Of a stretch of DNA of 64,000 bases, positions 34,364 through 44,225 are shown one piece after another. Source of the DNA: Desulfosporosinus cupriresistens (GTDB taxonomy: Bacteria; Bacillota; Desulfitobacteriia; Desulfitobacteriales; Desulfitobacteriaceae). The stretch lies in the NCBI RefSeq assembly GCF_001707885.1, contig NZ_MASS01000002.1:92607-156606 (forward strand). Direction: 5' to 3'. How positions within the stretch are numbered: position 1 is the first letter of the stretch; each line of letters begins with the position of its first letter. A program made the position numbers and the translations under genes. The notes below the pieces were generated by a model, which saw only the letters and a list, made by a program, of their open reading frames with translations, had not been told where the DNA came from and made no database searches.

Positions 34364-35030
34364 ATAACGGAGCAACGAATGAAGTATAGATGGCTGCAAG
34401 CCCCATGGCTACCCCGGACATTGAACCTTGGATAGGTCCTTCTAACAGAGCTGTTGCAGTACCTTGACCATGCGCAGTAGTTCCATATGCTATTCCTCGG
34501 GCTAAAGGATTAGTAACTTTGAATAGGTTGAGCAGAACAGGAGTTAAAACGGTACCTAAAATACCAGTAGCAATTACAAAAACAGAAGTGAGGGACGGGT
34601 CGCCATTTAAGATTTTTGAGATGCTAACTGCAATAGGCACAGTTACTGACTTTGGTGCCAACGAGACTACAGTGACCTTACTCAATCCTAACAGTTTAGC
34701 TGTGAGAACAGTAGTTATCATATTGGCCGATGCTCCAACCACAATCCCTGCTACTATGGGGATAAAATTTTTTATTAGTACTTCTCGATTGCGATAAAGA
34801 GGTATAGCCAGGGCAGCTGTTGCTGGCCCTAAAAGGAAAGTCATAATATTTAAACCAGGCTGGTACTGTTCAAAGCTAATTCCGCTGATTAGCAAAACGA
34901 TGATAATTAATGCGGTACTGAGGAATACCACATTTACAAGTGGGTGGGGATAGCGCTTACTCAGAAAACGGCTGAAGGCATAGGCTCCTATAGTGATAGC
35001 TATGGTAAAGAGTACTATCAGTAGATTCAT
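34341..35030 (-). CDS. lrgB: LrgB/CidB family membrane protein
   Basis: The 229-residue protein has about seven hydrophobic helices and the LrgB features: FLLGPATAALAIPLYRNR, PKSVTVPIAVSIS, and RGIAYGTTAHGQGTATALLEGPIQG late. With LrgA it forms a membrane pair linked to murein hydrolase control and pyruvate/carboxylate transport in Firmicutes. The ATG follows the LrgA stop without a gap. The stop falls within a 16-bp tandem array. Confidence 0.92.
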   Translation of the reverse strand: MNLLIVLFTIAITIGAYAFSRFLSKRYPHPLVNVVFLSTALIIIVLLISGISFEQYQPGLNIMTFLLGPATAALAIPLYRNREVLIKNFIPIVAGIVVGASANMITTVLTAKLLGLSKVTVVSLAPKSVTVPIAVSISKILNGDPSLTSVFVIATGILGTVLTPVLLNLFKVTNPLARGIAYGTTAHGQGTATALLEGPIQGSMSGVAMGLAAIYTSFVAPLLVRMLVG

Positions 35031-35405
35031 TTAAATTCCCCCTTTGGCAGAACGTTTACTAGCAAGAACCTGGGCTACCAAACCCGTAACCAAAATGCAG
35101 ACAGCGGCGCCAAGTACAATGACCATCAGAAGCTGTACTCCGCTGGTTCGGAACAAACCTACCCATTCCATTAACCCTACTGCTATAGGAATAAAGAAAA
35201 AAGCAAGATGTTTTAGTAACAAATCTGCAGCTTCCTCCACCCATGATATGGAAATAATTCCAGTAAACAGTAAAACAAATAAGAGAACCATTCCTAAAAC
35301 ATTGCCGGGAATAGGTATATTTGTAAGACCTATGAAAAGGTTTCCTGATTCGTAGATTATCCATAGAAAAGTAATTTGGAGACTCACACGCAACCAGTAA
35401 TTCAT
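35031..35405 (-). CDS. lrgA: LrgA/CidA holin-like membrane protein
   Basis: The 124-residue protein has four helices and the motifs IPIPGNVLGMVLLFVLLF and LLKHLAFFFIPIAVGLM, which define the CidA/LrgA family. The start at 35405 follows GAAAGAGGGTGAATTT; the frame to 35444 is not needed. It is the first gene of the lrgAB pair and is divergent from a LysR gene, as CidR is from cidABC. Confidence 0.9.
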   Translation of the reverse strand: MNYWLRVSLQITFLWIIYESGNLFIGLTNIPIPGNVLGMVLLFVLLFTGIISISWVEEAADLLLKHLAFFFIPIAVGLMEWVGLFRTSGVQLLMVIVLGAAVCILVTGLVAQVLASKRSAKGGI

Positions 35406-35459
35406 AAATTCACCCTCTTTCAACTTATGGCAGCTTGATTCCATTGTACTTCTAATGGT

Positions 35460-35482
35460 AACTATTTGTAAAATAGATAGTT
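35460..35482. promoter_or_regulatory. Candidate LysR binding site between lrgA and the LysR gene
   Basis: AACTAT and ATAGTT are separated by 11 bases, matching the T-N11-A layout of LysR boxes, in the divergent intergenic region. Confidence 0.5.
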
Positions 35483-35538
35483 GGAATATTGATTATGGAT
35501 ATGATAGATAATATAATCCTGCTAAGGGAGGTGGAGAT

Positions 35539-36483
35539 GTGGATATACGTCATCTAGAGTATTTTGTTGAGGTCGCTCGTCAAAAGAGTTTTAGTAGTGC
35601 TGCTAAAGCTACACATGTTACTCAGTCGACTATTAGCAAGATGATTAAGGACATGGAAACAGAATTAGGAAAAGCGCTATTTAACCGGAGTTCTAAATAT
35701 GTTCAGCTGACTGATACCGGCGAGATGCTATTTCCTAAAGCTAAACAAATAGTAGAGATGTTCCTAAGCATTCCTACCGAGCTAGATATTATGGCAAAAA
35801 CTGAAAAGGGTAAGCTTAGTATTGGTTTACCTCCCATTACCGCAGCTACCGCATTTGCCCAATTACTGGGTGAGTTTATAAAAGCTTATCCCAATATCGA
35901 GATAAACTTATTTGAGTATGGGTCCAAACGTGTTGAGTTAGGAATTCAGGATGGATCGTTAGATGTGGGTCTTATCTGTTGTCCCGCTAATAGTGACCAA
36001 TATAATATAATGCACTTTAGCAAAGACCCTTTATGGGTGGTTGGTCACTCTGAACACCCGCTGAGAGAATATCCTAAAATCGAATTTGAATTACTGGTTG
36101 AGGAGATTTTTGTTTTATATCGACGCGATTTCAGCTTATACGATGAAATTGTTAAGCGGTGTAAAATGGCTGGTTTTCAGCCTAAAGTAGCTTTTGAAAC
36201 TTCGCAACTTGAATTGATGACTCAAATTGTTGCGGCTAAACTGGGGATTGCTCTATTGCCAAGCAAACTATGCGCTGAACTTGATCCGAAAACAATGGCA
36301 TTTATGCCTTTAAGTGATCCACAAATATTTCTTGAACTGTCATTAATCTGGCACAAACGACGTTATCTATCTTATGCTACCCACTTATTGGTAGAGTTTA
36401 TTCAGGCGTCTTTGCTGGAGAAAATACATAATATCAATGAATCCAATGAATTCAATGAATTCAATCCATTGGATTTAAAATAG
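35539..36483 (+). CDS. LysR-family regulator, probably of lrgAB
   Basis: The 314-residue protein has the HTH (RHLEYFVEVARQKSFSSAAKATHVTQSTISKMIKDMETELG) and a LysR substrate-binding domain. It is most like CidR/YwbI regulators, which sense acetate or pyruvate metabolism. GTG 35539 follows GGGAGGTGG. The C-terminus ends in NESNEFNEFN, encoded by short direct repeats. Confidence 0.9.
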   Translation: MDIRHLEYFVEVARQKSFSSAAKATHVTQSTISKMIKDMETELGKALFNRSSKYVQLTDTGEMLFPKAKQIVEMFLSIPTELDIMAKTEKGKLSIGLPPITAATAFAQLLGEFIKAYPNIEINLFEYGSKRVELGIQDGSLDVGLICCPANSDQYNIMHFSKDPLWVVGHSEHPLREYPKIEFELLVEEIFVLYRRDFSLYDEIVKRCKMAGFQPKVAFETSQLELMTQIVAAKLGIALLPSKLCAELDPKTMAFMPLSDPQIFLELSLIWHKRRYLSYATHLLVEFIQASLLEKIHNINESNEFNEFNPLDLK

Positions 36484-36529
36484 TCTATTAATTTTCAGAG
36501 TCTTGAAAGAGGGGACTATTGTTTTGAGT

Positions 36530-36553
36530 ACCAGATTTAACTCTGGTTTTTTG
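36530..36553 (+). terminator. Terminator of the LysR gene
   Basis: ACCAGA and TCTGGT pair around TTTAAC, followed by TTTTTG. Confidence 0.8.
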
Positions 36554-36721
36554 TTTTTTCAGAAATCTTAGGAGGAATAATTAGGAAACACGTAGAATCT
36601 AGTATGTATCCTTATAGAATGGTTATCCCTTTTTGTTTTATTTGTTTTGATGACTTATCACTTTGCTGTAACACATTCACTGTAAAGATACTGTCAGAAA
36701 AACGAAAATTGTGAGTTGAAA

Positions 36722-37798
36722 ATGACGAGTGAAAGGATGAAGATTTTGAAGAATGATACGATCACTATTTTAGGGGATGAAGCAAAAGATTTGTTAGAAC
36801 ACAAATGTACCACGATTCCCAAGGAACTTATTCATCTACCCGGTTCGGATTTTATCGACCGGGTCGTAGAAATGTCAGATCGGTCCAATAGTGTCTTGAG
36901 GAATTTAGCGACGCTTTTTAACCATGGCCGTTTAGCTGGTAGCGGTTATCTATCCTTATTACCAGTAGATCAAGGCGTTGAACATTCTGCGGCTGCTTCT
37001 TTCGCACCCAATCCTATTTATTTTGATCCAGAGAACATTGTTAAACTAGCAATTGAAGGCGGATGTAATGCAGTCACGTCAACGTTAGGTGTTTTAGGAG
37101 CAGTCTCTCGCAAATATGCTCATAAAATTCCCTTTATCTTAAAAATTAATCACAATGAACTACTGACTTATCCGAATTCTTTTGATCAAAGACTTTTCGC
37201 CTCAGTAGAACAGGGCTTTCAAATGGGAGCTGTGGGGATTGGCGCCACAATATATTACGGTTCTCAGGAGTCACGCCGCCAAATTGAAGAAATAAGCGCT
37301 GCTTTTAAACGCGCTCACGAATTAGGCATGTTTACAGTGCTTTGGTGTTATCTGCGCAACGATGGTTTTAAGAAAGATAAAGTTAACTATGATGCAGCAG
37401 CTGATTTAACTGGGCAAGCCAATCATTTAGGGGTGACCATCGAAGCAGATATAATCAAACAAAAACAGGCCACTAATAACGGGGGCTATACTGCCTTAAA
37501 CTTTGGAAAAACCAGTCCGCTGGTTTATGAAAAATTATCCTCTCAGCATCTGATTGATTTAACTCGCTATCAAGTGGCTAATTGCTATATGGGTAGAGCA
37601 GGATTGATTAATTCTGGAGGTCCTTCAGGCGAAAATGATTTGCAACAAGCTGTCAAGACAGCAGTCATCAATAAAAGAGCAGGTGGCATGGGCATGATCT
37701 CAGGTCGGAAGGCCTTTCAAAAGCCGATGGGTGAGGGGATAGAATTGCTTAATGCCATCCAAAATGTATATCTTGATAGAGGTATTGACATAGCTTAA
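36722..37798 (+). CDS. fbaB: Class I fructose-bisphosphate aldolase (FbaB/DhnA type)
   Basis: The 358-residue TIM-barrel protein has [22 protein letters not shown] at about 78-100, and [14 protein letters not shown] with the Schiff-base region, EADIIKQK, and [16 protein letters not shown] late, all typical of the FbaB aldolases of E. coli and Firmicutes. It splits fructose-1,6-bisphosphate to triose phosphates. The start is unsure: ATG 36722 lies in a weak context, with TTG 36716 and ATG 36737 as alternatives. Confidence 0.9.
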   Translation: MTSERMKILKNDTITILGDEAKDLLEHKCTTIPKELIHLPGSDFIDRVVEMSDRSNSVLRNLATLFNHGRLAGSGYLSLLPVDQGVEHSAAASFAPNPIYFDPENIVKLAIEGGCNAVTSTLGVLGAVSRKYAHKIPFILKINHNELLTYPNSFDQRLFASVEQGFQMGAVGIGATIYYGSQESRRQIEEISAAFKRAHELGMFTVLWCYLRNDGFKKDKVNYDAAADLTGQANHLGVTIEADIIKQKQATNNGGYTALNFGKTSPLVYEKLSSQHLIDLTRYQVANCYMGRAGLINSGGPSGENDLQQAVKTAVINKRAGGMGMISGRKAFQKPMGEGIELLNAIQNVYLDRGIDIA

Positions 37799-37977
37799 GC
37801 AAGGGCATACTCAAAACTCTCAGTCTTTTGAATCAGTGTTAACAATTTTTGGTTGCCTAAGGCTCTCCAGCAGGGCAAGAACTCTCAAATCAGGTCGTCG
37901 GAATATCGATAGATTGACAGGTACCGCTGCAATTTACGATAAAAGTTAGCCAATCTATAAAATTTTAAGAAAATAAC

Positions 37978-38015
37978 AAGCAGCTTCTACCAAAATAGGT
38001 AGGAGCTGCTTTCTC
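37978..38015. terminator. Bidirectional terminator between fbaB and tlp
   Basis: AAGCAGCTTCTACC and GGTAGGAGCTGCTT pair with a single wobble around a six-base loop. A/T-rich tracts lie on both sides, serving the convergent aldolase and tlp genes. Confidence 0.75.
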
Positions 38016-38044
38016 GTGTAAGTACATACGGTGCAAATGCTGCT

Positions 38045-38260
38045 TTAGTGATGAGCTTCGTCTCTTTTTTCCGCTATAAAACCATTAATACTTTCTTTAC
38101 GTCGATCATTTTTAGCTTCTAAAGCTTGCTTCTCATCAGCTGAAATCTCACCAGCATGCTCATCCAAGTAATCCTCTGATTCATGCAACTTGGCAATGGT
38201 GTTGTCGATATGTTCTTGCAGGTGCGCCTCGTTATCCGCTCGATTATCCGGTTTGGCCAA
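38045..38260 (-). CDS. tlp: Tlp-family small acid-soluble spore protein
   Basis: The 71-residue charged protein begins MAKPDNRADNEAHLQEHI and has ESEDYLDE and KNDRRKESINGFIAEKRDEA, the Tlp (thioredoxin-like SASP) pattern. It is expressed in the forespore in known species. Its presence marks the host as a spore former. The start follows AGGAGGGATTTAC. Confidence 0.92.
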   Translation of the reverse strand: MAKPDNRADNEAHLQEHIDNTIAKLHESEDYLDEHAGEISADEKQALEAKNDRRKESINGFIAEKRDEAHH

Positions 38261-38577
38261 TGTAAATCCCTCCTAGTTATTCATAACTGCCTTTATAGGA
38301 TGGCCTAAATCAAAAGCTGCTATGCGAGTATATATTCATATCCGCGTTTCTTTCTAGAGTATTAACCTGCAAAAACCGTGAAAAGATAAGAGCGGTAATC
38401 GTCTTATAAAAACTCAAGAAGTATTTTGGGGCTTATGTTTGAGTTAGCAGTCCCGCTTTAGTGATAGTCATGACATTGAAGTTGAGGTCAAAGCCGGCAT
38501 AACAAATGGCGGCTAAATTGGAGAAAAGCCCTAATCACCAAGTACTGAAGATTAAAAAGTATGTTAGGAGTGTTGAG

Positions 38578-40026
38578 ATGGAAGGATCATGGATAGCGTT
38601 ATTGCCTTTTTTGGTGGTAATTCCGATTTCTATTGTAACAAAGCAAGTTCAACCAGGTCTTCTTGTTGGGTTAATTCTGGGGAGCTATTTGAAACAGCCG
38701 GATATTTTGGGCGGAGTAAAGACTTTAATTGGGTATATCGTGGATAATATGGTTAAACAGAATAACATCCGCATCATCATTTTCCTTTATGTGTTTGCTG
38801 GCTTGATCAGCTTAACCAAGCTGACCGGTGGAATTAAAGGTTTTGTCAATTTAGTCGGGCATAAAGTGAAAACTAAAGGTTCAGCAATGTTGTTAACCTG
38901 GCTATCAACAATCGGTACTTTTTCTGATCCTGATTTCAGGATCGTTACGATCGCCCCAATCATGAAAGCCTTAAGGCAAAGATTGCAAATTTCTAAACAA
39001 GAGATTGGTTTCGTCATTGAGGCAACCTCTAATCCGGTCGTTGTGCTTATACCTGTAGCCACTGCATTTGTTGGCTATATGGTTTCGGTGACAGGGACAG
39101 CTCTTCAACATGTGGGGATTAAGGAAGAACCCTACATCATTTATATCAAAAGTATCCCATTTAATTTTTTTTCGTATGTAATTATTGCCTTAGGCATTTA
39201 TTATAGCTTTTTTCGTGATTTCGGTGGAAAGAAAAGAGAAGGAAAGCAGGAAGCGAGCAATGCTAGGGCAAATGGCCAGGACCCAAATTCGCTGCAAGGC
39301 GAGGAAGACCTTGAAGAGTGTTATCGGGCATTCGAGAAGGATACGCCGAGTAAGCCCTGGAATTTAATTCTGCCACTCATCTCCGTCTTAGTAGGAACGA
39401 TCTTTTTAAGCTGGTGGGACGGGCATCTGAAATCCAGTAGTTTCATGGGTGCTTTCCTTAAAGCTGACGCTCTAGGTGTTATGCTTGAGGCCGTGTTTAT
39501 TTCTTTATTTCTTTCATTAATCTTTTACTTATGCCAGCATTTCAGCGTTGCCAAGCTCGTAACCCATTTCGTCAAAGGTGGCAATGAATTAGTTTCTGTC
39601 ATTATCATGTTAACCCTGATCTGGGCGCTGTCCGCAGTGTCCGAAGATTTGGGATTCTCCAAATATATAGCTGCACAAGTTGCTGGTCGAGTTCCTCATA
39701 CCTTTATTGCGCCAGTAATATTTCTGCTGGGTGGTCTGATTTCATATTTTATTGGTTCATCCTGGGGCACGTGGGGTTTACTAATGCCCTTAGGAGTAAC
39801 TCTGGCCCAACAATCGGGAGGCAATATCTTACTTGTCATAGGTGCCGTCTTTGCTAGTGGGACTTTTGGCGCTTTTGCTTCGCCGTTAAGTGATAACACG
39901 GTTACCTTGTGTACGATTCTCGATCTTCCAGTCATGGAATATTCACGCTTGAAGTTAAAGCCAGCCTTATTGGCTGCGGCGATAACGACCGTACTGTTTG
40001 GCGTGGCGGCTATGTTGTTTCATTAA
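38578..40026 (+). CDS. NhaC-family Na+/H+ antiporter-like membrane protein
   Basis: The 482-residue protein has about 11-12 helices with LLPFLVVIPISIVTKQVQPGLLVGLILGSY, STIGTFSDPDFRIVTIAP, EATSNPVVVLIPVATAFVGY and SSWGTWGLLMPLGVTLA, characteristic of the NhaC family. A charged loop (about residues 218-265) is cytoplasmic. The start at 38578 follows TTAGGAGTGTTGAG; the frame to 38506 lacks a ribosome binding site. It probably exports Na+ for protons or carries a carboxylate. Confidence 0.88.
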   Translation: MEGSWIALLPFLVVIPISIVTKQVQPGLLVGLILGSYLKQPDILGGVKTLIGYIVDNMVKQNNIRIIIFLYVFAGLISLTKLTGGIKGFVNLVGHKVKTKGSAMLLTWLSTIGTFSDPDFRIVTIAPIMKALRQRLQISKQEIGFVIEATSNPVVVLIPVATAFVGYMVSVTGTALQHVGIKEEPYIIYIKSIPFNFFSYVIIALGIYYSFFRDFGGKKREGKQEASNARANGQDPNSLQGEEDLEECYRAFEKDTPSKPWNLILPLISVLVGTIFLSWWDGHLKSSSFMGAFLKADALGVMLEAVFISLFLSLIFYLCQHFSVAKLVTHFVKGGNELVSVIIMLTLIWALSAVSEDLGFSKYIAAQVAGRVPHTFIAPVIFLLGGLISYFIGSSWGTWGLLMPLGVTLAQQSGGNILLVIGAVFASGTFGAFASPLSDNTVTLCTILDLPVMEYSRLKLKPALLAAAITTVLFGVAAMLFH

Positions 40027-40118
40027 TATAAGAAATCACTTCTCTTACAATGCCGCGTTATTAATAAAAGCAATAATATAGATATTTTAATAATTTTGGA
40101 GCATGTTATAATAATATT

Positions 40119-41288
40119 ATGGACAATTGGACAAACCGAAATAATACAATACTGCATGTTGATATGGATGCATTTTATGCATCGGTCGAGCAACGGGATG
40201 ATCCGTCATTGCTGGGCAAGCCTGTCGTGGTTGGAGGAAAACCTAACAGCCGAGGTGTCGTTGCTACAGCGTCTTATGAGGCACGAAAATTTGGAATACA
40301 CTCCGCTATGCCTTTAGCCGAGGCTTTCCGACGTTGTCCTCATGCGTCTTTTTTGCCTGTAAACATGCCTAAATATCAAGAGGTATCCTTGCAAATTCGA
40401 CAGGTATTTATGACGTATACACCACTAGTGGAACCACTGTCCTTGGATGAAGCATTTTTGGATGTGACAGGTTCTACGAGCTTGTTTGGTTCTGCTGATT
40501 CCATTGCTATTGCTATTAAACAGCGTATCCAGCGGGAGTTGAGCTTAACCGCATCAGTTGGTCTAGCCTGCAACAAGTTTCTGGCTAAATTGGCCTCGGA
40601 TTTGCGCAAACCTGATGGCTTTGTCATTGTTCACCCCGATAAGGTTCAGGAGTTTCTTGACCCGCTGTCTGTGGATAGGCTCTGGGGAGTCGGGAAAAAA
40701 ACAGCTGAGCAGTTGCATAAGGTTAATGTCAAAACAATTAGGGATCTACGTTACCTTGATCAGGAGTTCTTAACTCAATTATTTGGAGTTTTAGGAAGTC
40801 AGCTTTTTCAGTTAGCTCAAGGAATCGATGAGAGACCTGTGGAAAGTGTAAAGATTGTTAAATCCATCGGTCGTGAGATCACTTTTGCAACAGATATTGA
40901 GGCTCGGGATGTATTAGAGACAACCTTATTGAAGCTTGCTGTTGATGTGGGACGGCGTCTGCGTAAGGAGGCTTTAAGAGGTAAAACGATCACTTTAAAA
41001 GTCCGCTATGACGATTTCAGAACTGTGTCTCGTTCTCATACATTACAACAGGCCACCGATCTGGATGACGTGATATATCAAGAAGCCCGGAATTTGTTAA
41101 AGGAGGTACCGCTTAACCACGCACTTAGATTGATTGGGGTGACAGCGAATAATCTGACTGATAAATTAGAACAGCAACTTTCGTTGTTTCCTGAGCCACA
41201 AAAGAATCATGAAACTTTGACTAAGGTCATAGATTCTGTTAAACAGAAATATGGCGAGAAGAGTATTACAAGGGCAAGGCTGTTGTGA
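40119..41288 (+). CDS. dinB: DNA polymerase IV (Y family)
   Basis: The 389-residue protein has ILHVDMDAFYASVEQRDDP with the first metal-binding aspartates, GVVATASYEARKFGI, LSLDEAFLDVTGS with the catalytic Asp-Glu, SVGLACNKFLAKLASDLRKPDG, and the little-finger domain. The C-terminus carries QLSLFPEP, a beta-clamp binding motif. It performs error-prone translesion synthesis. No LexA box was recognised in the AT-rich leader. The ATG at 40119 overlaps an AATATT-rich sequence and has no strong ribosome binding site. Confidence 0.95.
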   Translation: MDNWTNRNNTILHVDMDAFYASVEQRDDPSLLGKPVVVGGKPNSRGVVATASYEARKFGIHSAMPLAEAFRRCPHASFLPVNMPKYQEVSLQIRQVFMTYTPLVEPLSLDEAFLDVTGSTSLFGSADSIAIAIKQRIQRELSLTASVGLACNKFLAKLASDLRKPDGFVIVHPDKVQEFLDPLSVDRLWGVGKKTAEQLHKVNVKTIRDLRYLDQEFLTQLFGVLGSQLFQLAQGIDERPVESVKIVKSIGREITFATDIEARDVLETTLLKLAVDVGRRLRKEALRGKTITLKVRYDDFRTVSRSHTLQQATDLDDVIYQEARNLLKEVPLNHALRLIGVTANNLTDKLEQQLSLFPEPQKNHETLTKVIDSVKQKYGEKSITRARLL

Positions 41289-41332
41289 CAAAATGTTTAA
41301 CCTATATAATCTGCGTGGGAATGCGTAACCTA

Positions 41333-41356
41333 AGGGGATGTGTGAAAACTCAGTCT
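41333..41356 (+). repeat. Solo sequence like the IS1182 left end
   Basis: GGGG, one base, then TGTGTGAAAAC and CTCAG match the left terminus of the IS at 10086-10110 with two differences. No transposase is attached, and a terminator hairpin follows at 41387. Confidence 0.45.
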
Positions 41357-41386
41357 CCAAAATTTCAAGTGGTTACAACAATCAAT

Positions 41387-41434
41387 AAGCGTCCTCATTT
41401 CACTATTAAAGTGGAGTGAGGACGCTTGTGTTTT
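41387..41434. terminator. Bidirectional terminator between dinB and ablB
   Basis: AAGCGTCCTCATTTCAC and GTGGAGTGAGGACGCTT pair almost fully around TATTAAA. Plus-strand TGTTTTG follows. It separates two convergent genes. Confidence 0.8.
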
Positions 41435-41444
41435 GACTATTGAC

Positions 41445-42278
41445 CTATGCATATCTAACCCAAAGGTTCATGTCTTCAAATGAACCGGCGATATGACAAT
41501 TGTTAATCAGACGCCCCTGATATCTGTATCCAAGTTTGTGGAAGACTCTGTTCATTCCGTAGGACTGGGCACGGGCCAATGTATATAGGTTAAATGAACC
41601 GTGCTTGTGAACTTCGTGCTCCAAGATACATAGTAATCGTTCGGAAAGAGAATGCCCCCGGTAATCTTCTAGTGTTGCACAATCCGTCATTTCGCAGCGG
41701 TTAAGAATTGGATTGGGGTAAGCAGCTGCTACGCCAATCAGCTGGTCTTGTGAAAATGCTCCGGCAAAAACATTACCCTTCTGGATTAAGGTGCGAATGT
41801 ATTGAGGATTTTCTACTGGTGAGGGATAACTGGTAAAAACTTGGCTTAGTAGTTGTGATATTTGCTCGGCGTTGGATTCATTTAAAAGCTTTAACTCCAT
41901 TCCAAGAGGCAAGCGTAGTGACTGCTTGACTGGTTTCGTTCTAACGCTATCGATAATATCATTCTCGGATTGCAACTTATCGGATTGACCTCTTGCTTCA
42001 CTAGGATAATAGGCCAGGCTGATAACAAATTCTTCATAATCACCACGGAAGAGACTACCTTCGGTACGAAAGCCACATCTTAAAAATTCGGGGACATCTG
42101 CTGGCAAAGCCCAAAGCCATATTTTCTCCAGCTTTGTTGTTATTGCTAAGTCAACGAGCTGCTCACTGAGCAAAGAAGCCTTAGTTCCAAGTTCATAACC
42201 GTCGACAACCAACCGTTTATTCCTCTCATCCACGTTAATGGTGTTTGAGCAATTCACAGTGCTTATCGTGTTAAGCAT
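41445..42278 (-). CDS. ablB: Beta-lysine N-acetyltransferase (AblB)
   Basis: The 277-residue protein has a C-terminal GNAT domain (about residues 135-270) with GVAAAYPNPILNRCEMTDCATLEDYRGHSLSERLL, the AblB pattern for acetyl-CoA binding, and an N-terminal family-specific part with a YEEFVISLAYY segment. It acetylates beta-lysine on the epsilon amino group to give the osmolyte N-epsilon-acetyl-beta-lysine. The start at 42278 follows GGAGGTGGAGTCA and overlaps the ablA stop by 8 nt; GTG 42287 is an alternative. Confidence 0.93.
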   Translation of the reverse strand: MLNTISTVNCSNTINVDERNKRLVVDGYELGTKASLLSEQLVDLAITTKLEKIWLWALPADVPEFLRCGFRTEGSLFRGDYEEFVISLAYYPSEARGQSDKLQSENDIIDSVRTKPVKQSLRLPLGMELKLLNESNAEQISQLLSQVFTSYPSPVENPQYIRTLIQKGNVFAGAFSQDQLIGVAAAYPNPILNRCEMTDCATLEDYRGHSLSERLLCILEHEVHKHGSFNLYTLARAQSYGMNRVFHKLGYRYQGRLINNCHIAGSFEDMNLWVRYA

Positions 42279-43554
42279 TGACTCCACCTCCGCAACGACC
42301 AGAAACCATTTTCCTTCTCTCCAAGCGCATGTTTTCTTGGGGTGTTAGACTGATCCGCTCACCTTTCAGCAACTTAGCGAGACCAATCTGGCGGGTTTTC
42401 GAGCTGGAACAGGTCTCGGAGCATGTTTCGCAGCTTCTTGTTTTGTTTTCGGGTTCCTGATATACCGTGATGACTCCTTCATAATTGCGCAGGATAACTT
42501 TATCGCTTGATTGAGAAATCAAATAGTTGGGCTGCAAGGGGATTTTACCGCCCCCGCCCGGAGCATCGACAACAAAGGTAGGAACAGCGAAACCAGAGGT
42601 ATGTCCCCTGAGCATTTCGATAATTTCCAAACCGGTGCTTACCGATGTCCGGAAATGCTCGATGCCACTGGATAAGTCGCATTGGTACATGTAGTAAGGT
42701 CTTACTCGGCATCTGACGAGTTCATGAACCAGCTTTTTCATAATGACCGGACAATCATTAATTCCTTTAAGCAAAACTGATTGATTCCCTAGTGGAATGC
42801 CAGCATTGGCAAGCTTATTTAGGGCATTACGAGCTTCAGCGGTGAGCTCTTGAGGATGATTGAAATGTGTATTGATCCAAACAGGGTGGTATTTTTGCAA
42901 AACTTGAATGAGGTGATCCGTAATGCGCATTGGCAGGACGACAGGAGTTCTTGTTCCGATCCGAATGATCTCAACATGGGGAATCGACCGCAGATTAGAC
43001 AAGATAAACTCCAAACGTTCATCCGAAAGGGTAAAGGGATCTCCTCCCGAAATCAGCACATCGCGTATCTGGGGGTTGGAACGAATATATTCCAGGGCGA
43101 GCTTAAATCGATTTAATGGCAGAGCCTGGTCGGTTTGTCCCGCCATTCTTCTGCGGGTGCAATGCCTACAGTACATTGAGCATTGGTCCGTTACTAGAAG
43201 TAGTACACGATCAGGATAGCGGTGGGTTAGCCCTGGTACAGGGGAATCGGCTTCTTCATGCAGAGGATCATCTAAATCGCATGAAGATTTCCGCAATTCA
43301 TGAATGGAAGGAATTGCTTGTTTTTTGATAGGGCACTTAGGGTCTTGGGGACTCATCAGGGAAAAGTAGTAAGGCGTAATTGCCATTCGGAAATTTTTTA
43401 AGCAACGCTCAATTTGACCTGCTTCTTCGGACGGAAGAGACACCGCTTCAAGTAATCCTCCAAGAGTTGTAATTCGGTTGGACATTTGCCAATGCCAATC
43501 ATTCCATTGTTCATCAGTTATAAAAGGCCATAACTTTTGTTGTAGTTCGTTCAT
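42271..43554 (-). CDS. ablA: Lysine 2,3-aminomutase (AblA/KamA)
   Basis: The 427-residue protein has the radical SAM cysteines in CSMYCRHCTRRRMAG (Cys125, 129, 132), the ISGGDPFTLSDERL motif, and the PLP lysine in DAPGGGGKIPL. A cysteine group at the C-terminus (CETCSETC) is typical for zinc in this family. It isomerises lysine to beta-lysine. Its partner ablB follows directly, so the pair makes the compatible solute N-acetyl-beta-lysine under salt stress. Confidence 0.95.
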   Translation of the reverse strand: MNELQQKLWPFITDEQWNDWHWQMSNRITTLGGLLEAVSLPSEEAGQIERCLKNFRMAITPYYFSLMSPQDPKCPIKKQAIPSIHELRKSSCDLDDPLHEEADSPVPGLTHRYPDRVLLLVTDQCSMYCRHCTRRRMAGQTDQALPLNRFKLALEYIRSNPQIRDVLISGGDPFTLSDERLEFILSNLRSIPHVEIIRIGTRTPVVLPMRITDHLIQVLQKYHPVWINTHFNHPQELTAEARNALNKLANAGIPLGNQSVLLKGINDCPVIMKKLVHELVRCRVRPYYMYQCDLSSGIEHFRTSVSTGLEIIEMLRGHTSGFAVPTFVVDAPGGGGKIPLQPNYLISQSSDKVILRNYEGVITVYQEPENKTRSCETCSETCSSSKTRQIGLAKLLKGERISLTPQENMRLERRKMVSGRCGGGVNA

Positions 43555-43975
43555 TTGTTCTACCTCCTCGTAAAGTTACCAAACAGTATTTACTGAATTA
43601 GCGTAGGTCTGGGTTAATAAAATGCATAGACAGACGAAGGGATATCAAACGCAAAAAAATAAGTATCGAATAGCAAATAGCAAATAAGTAACAACTAACA
43701 ACCTCATTACATATCATAAGTTGTTAGATTGTAATTGTCAACCCAAATTCTTGAAGTTAGGGTTTTCACTTAGCGATAGTTTCTGAAAACCCTAACCAAG
43801 GCCTTCCTCAGCAGGTTAAGTCATTAATTAGCTGCTTAAAACAGTTACTATTGCCAAGCAGAATGTTCGTAAAATGCTAGAATTGAAGAGTAGCTGTTTT
43901 TGCTTAGGGCCAACTTTCCTTTAATGTATTTGTGGAATATATTACCAACACGAACACACTAAAGGAGTTGCTGAA
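43555..43975. other. Upstream region of ablA, no gene seen
   Basis: This 421-nt stretch contains simple repeats of AAATAGC at about 43665-43690. A long inverted repeat with AGTTAGGGTTTTCA and its complement lies at about 43755-43797. A promoter for ablA and for the small gene at 43976 must lie here, but no box is clear. Confidence 0.5.
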
Positions 43976-44179
43976 ATGAGCGAGAAAAAATGCGAGTGCA
44001 AATGCAAAAGCAAATCTACTTCTAAAGAATTGCCCGTCCTGATCGGGGGCATTGTGGTATACGAATTGGCGATCATCATCGGTTTGTTAGTGCTAATCTT
44101 CCTTGATTTTGATGCTCCATGTGAAAAAACGCAGGCCATAACTTTGGATTCTGAGGAAACTTTACCAACCGAAGAGTAG
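43976..44179 (+). CDS. Small cysteine/lysine-rich membrane protein
   Basis: The 67-residue product starts SEKKCECKCKSKSTSKE, has one membrane helix (LIGGIVVYELAIIIGLLVLIF) and an acidic tail. The start follows AAAGGAGTTGCTGAA. A terminator-like hairpin is 7 nt after the stop. The CxCxC head could bind metal. No family is recognised. Confidence 0.6.
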   Translation: MSEKKCECKCKSKSTSKELPVLIGGIVVYELAIIIGLLVLIFLDFDAPCEKTQAITLDSEETLPTEE

Positions 44180-44185
44180 TAAATG

Positions 44186-44225
44186 AACCCCCGCATCACG
44201 GTCTATGTGATGCGGGGGCTCATTT
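44186..44225 (+). terminator. Hairpin terminator behind the small membrane protein
   Basis: CCCCGCATCA and TGATGCGGGG pair perfectly around a nine-base loop, followed by CTCATTT. Confidence 0.65.
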
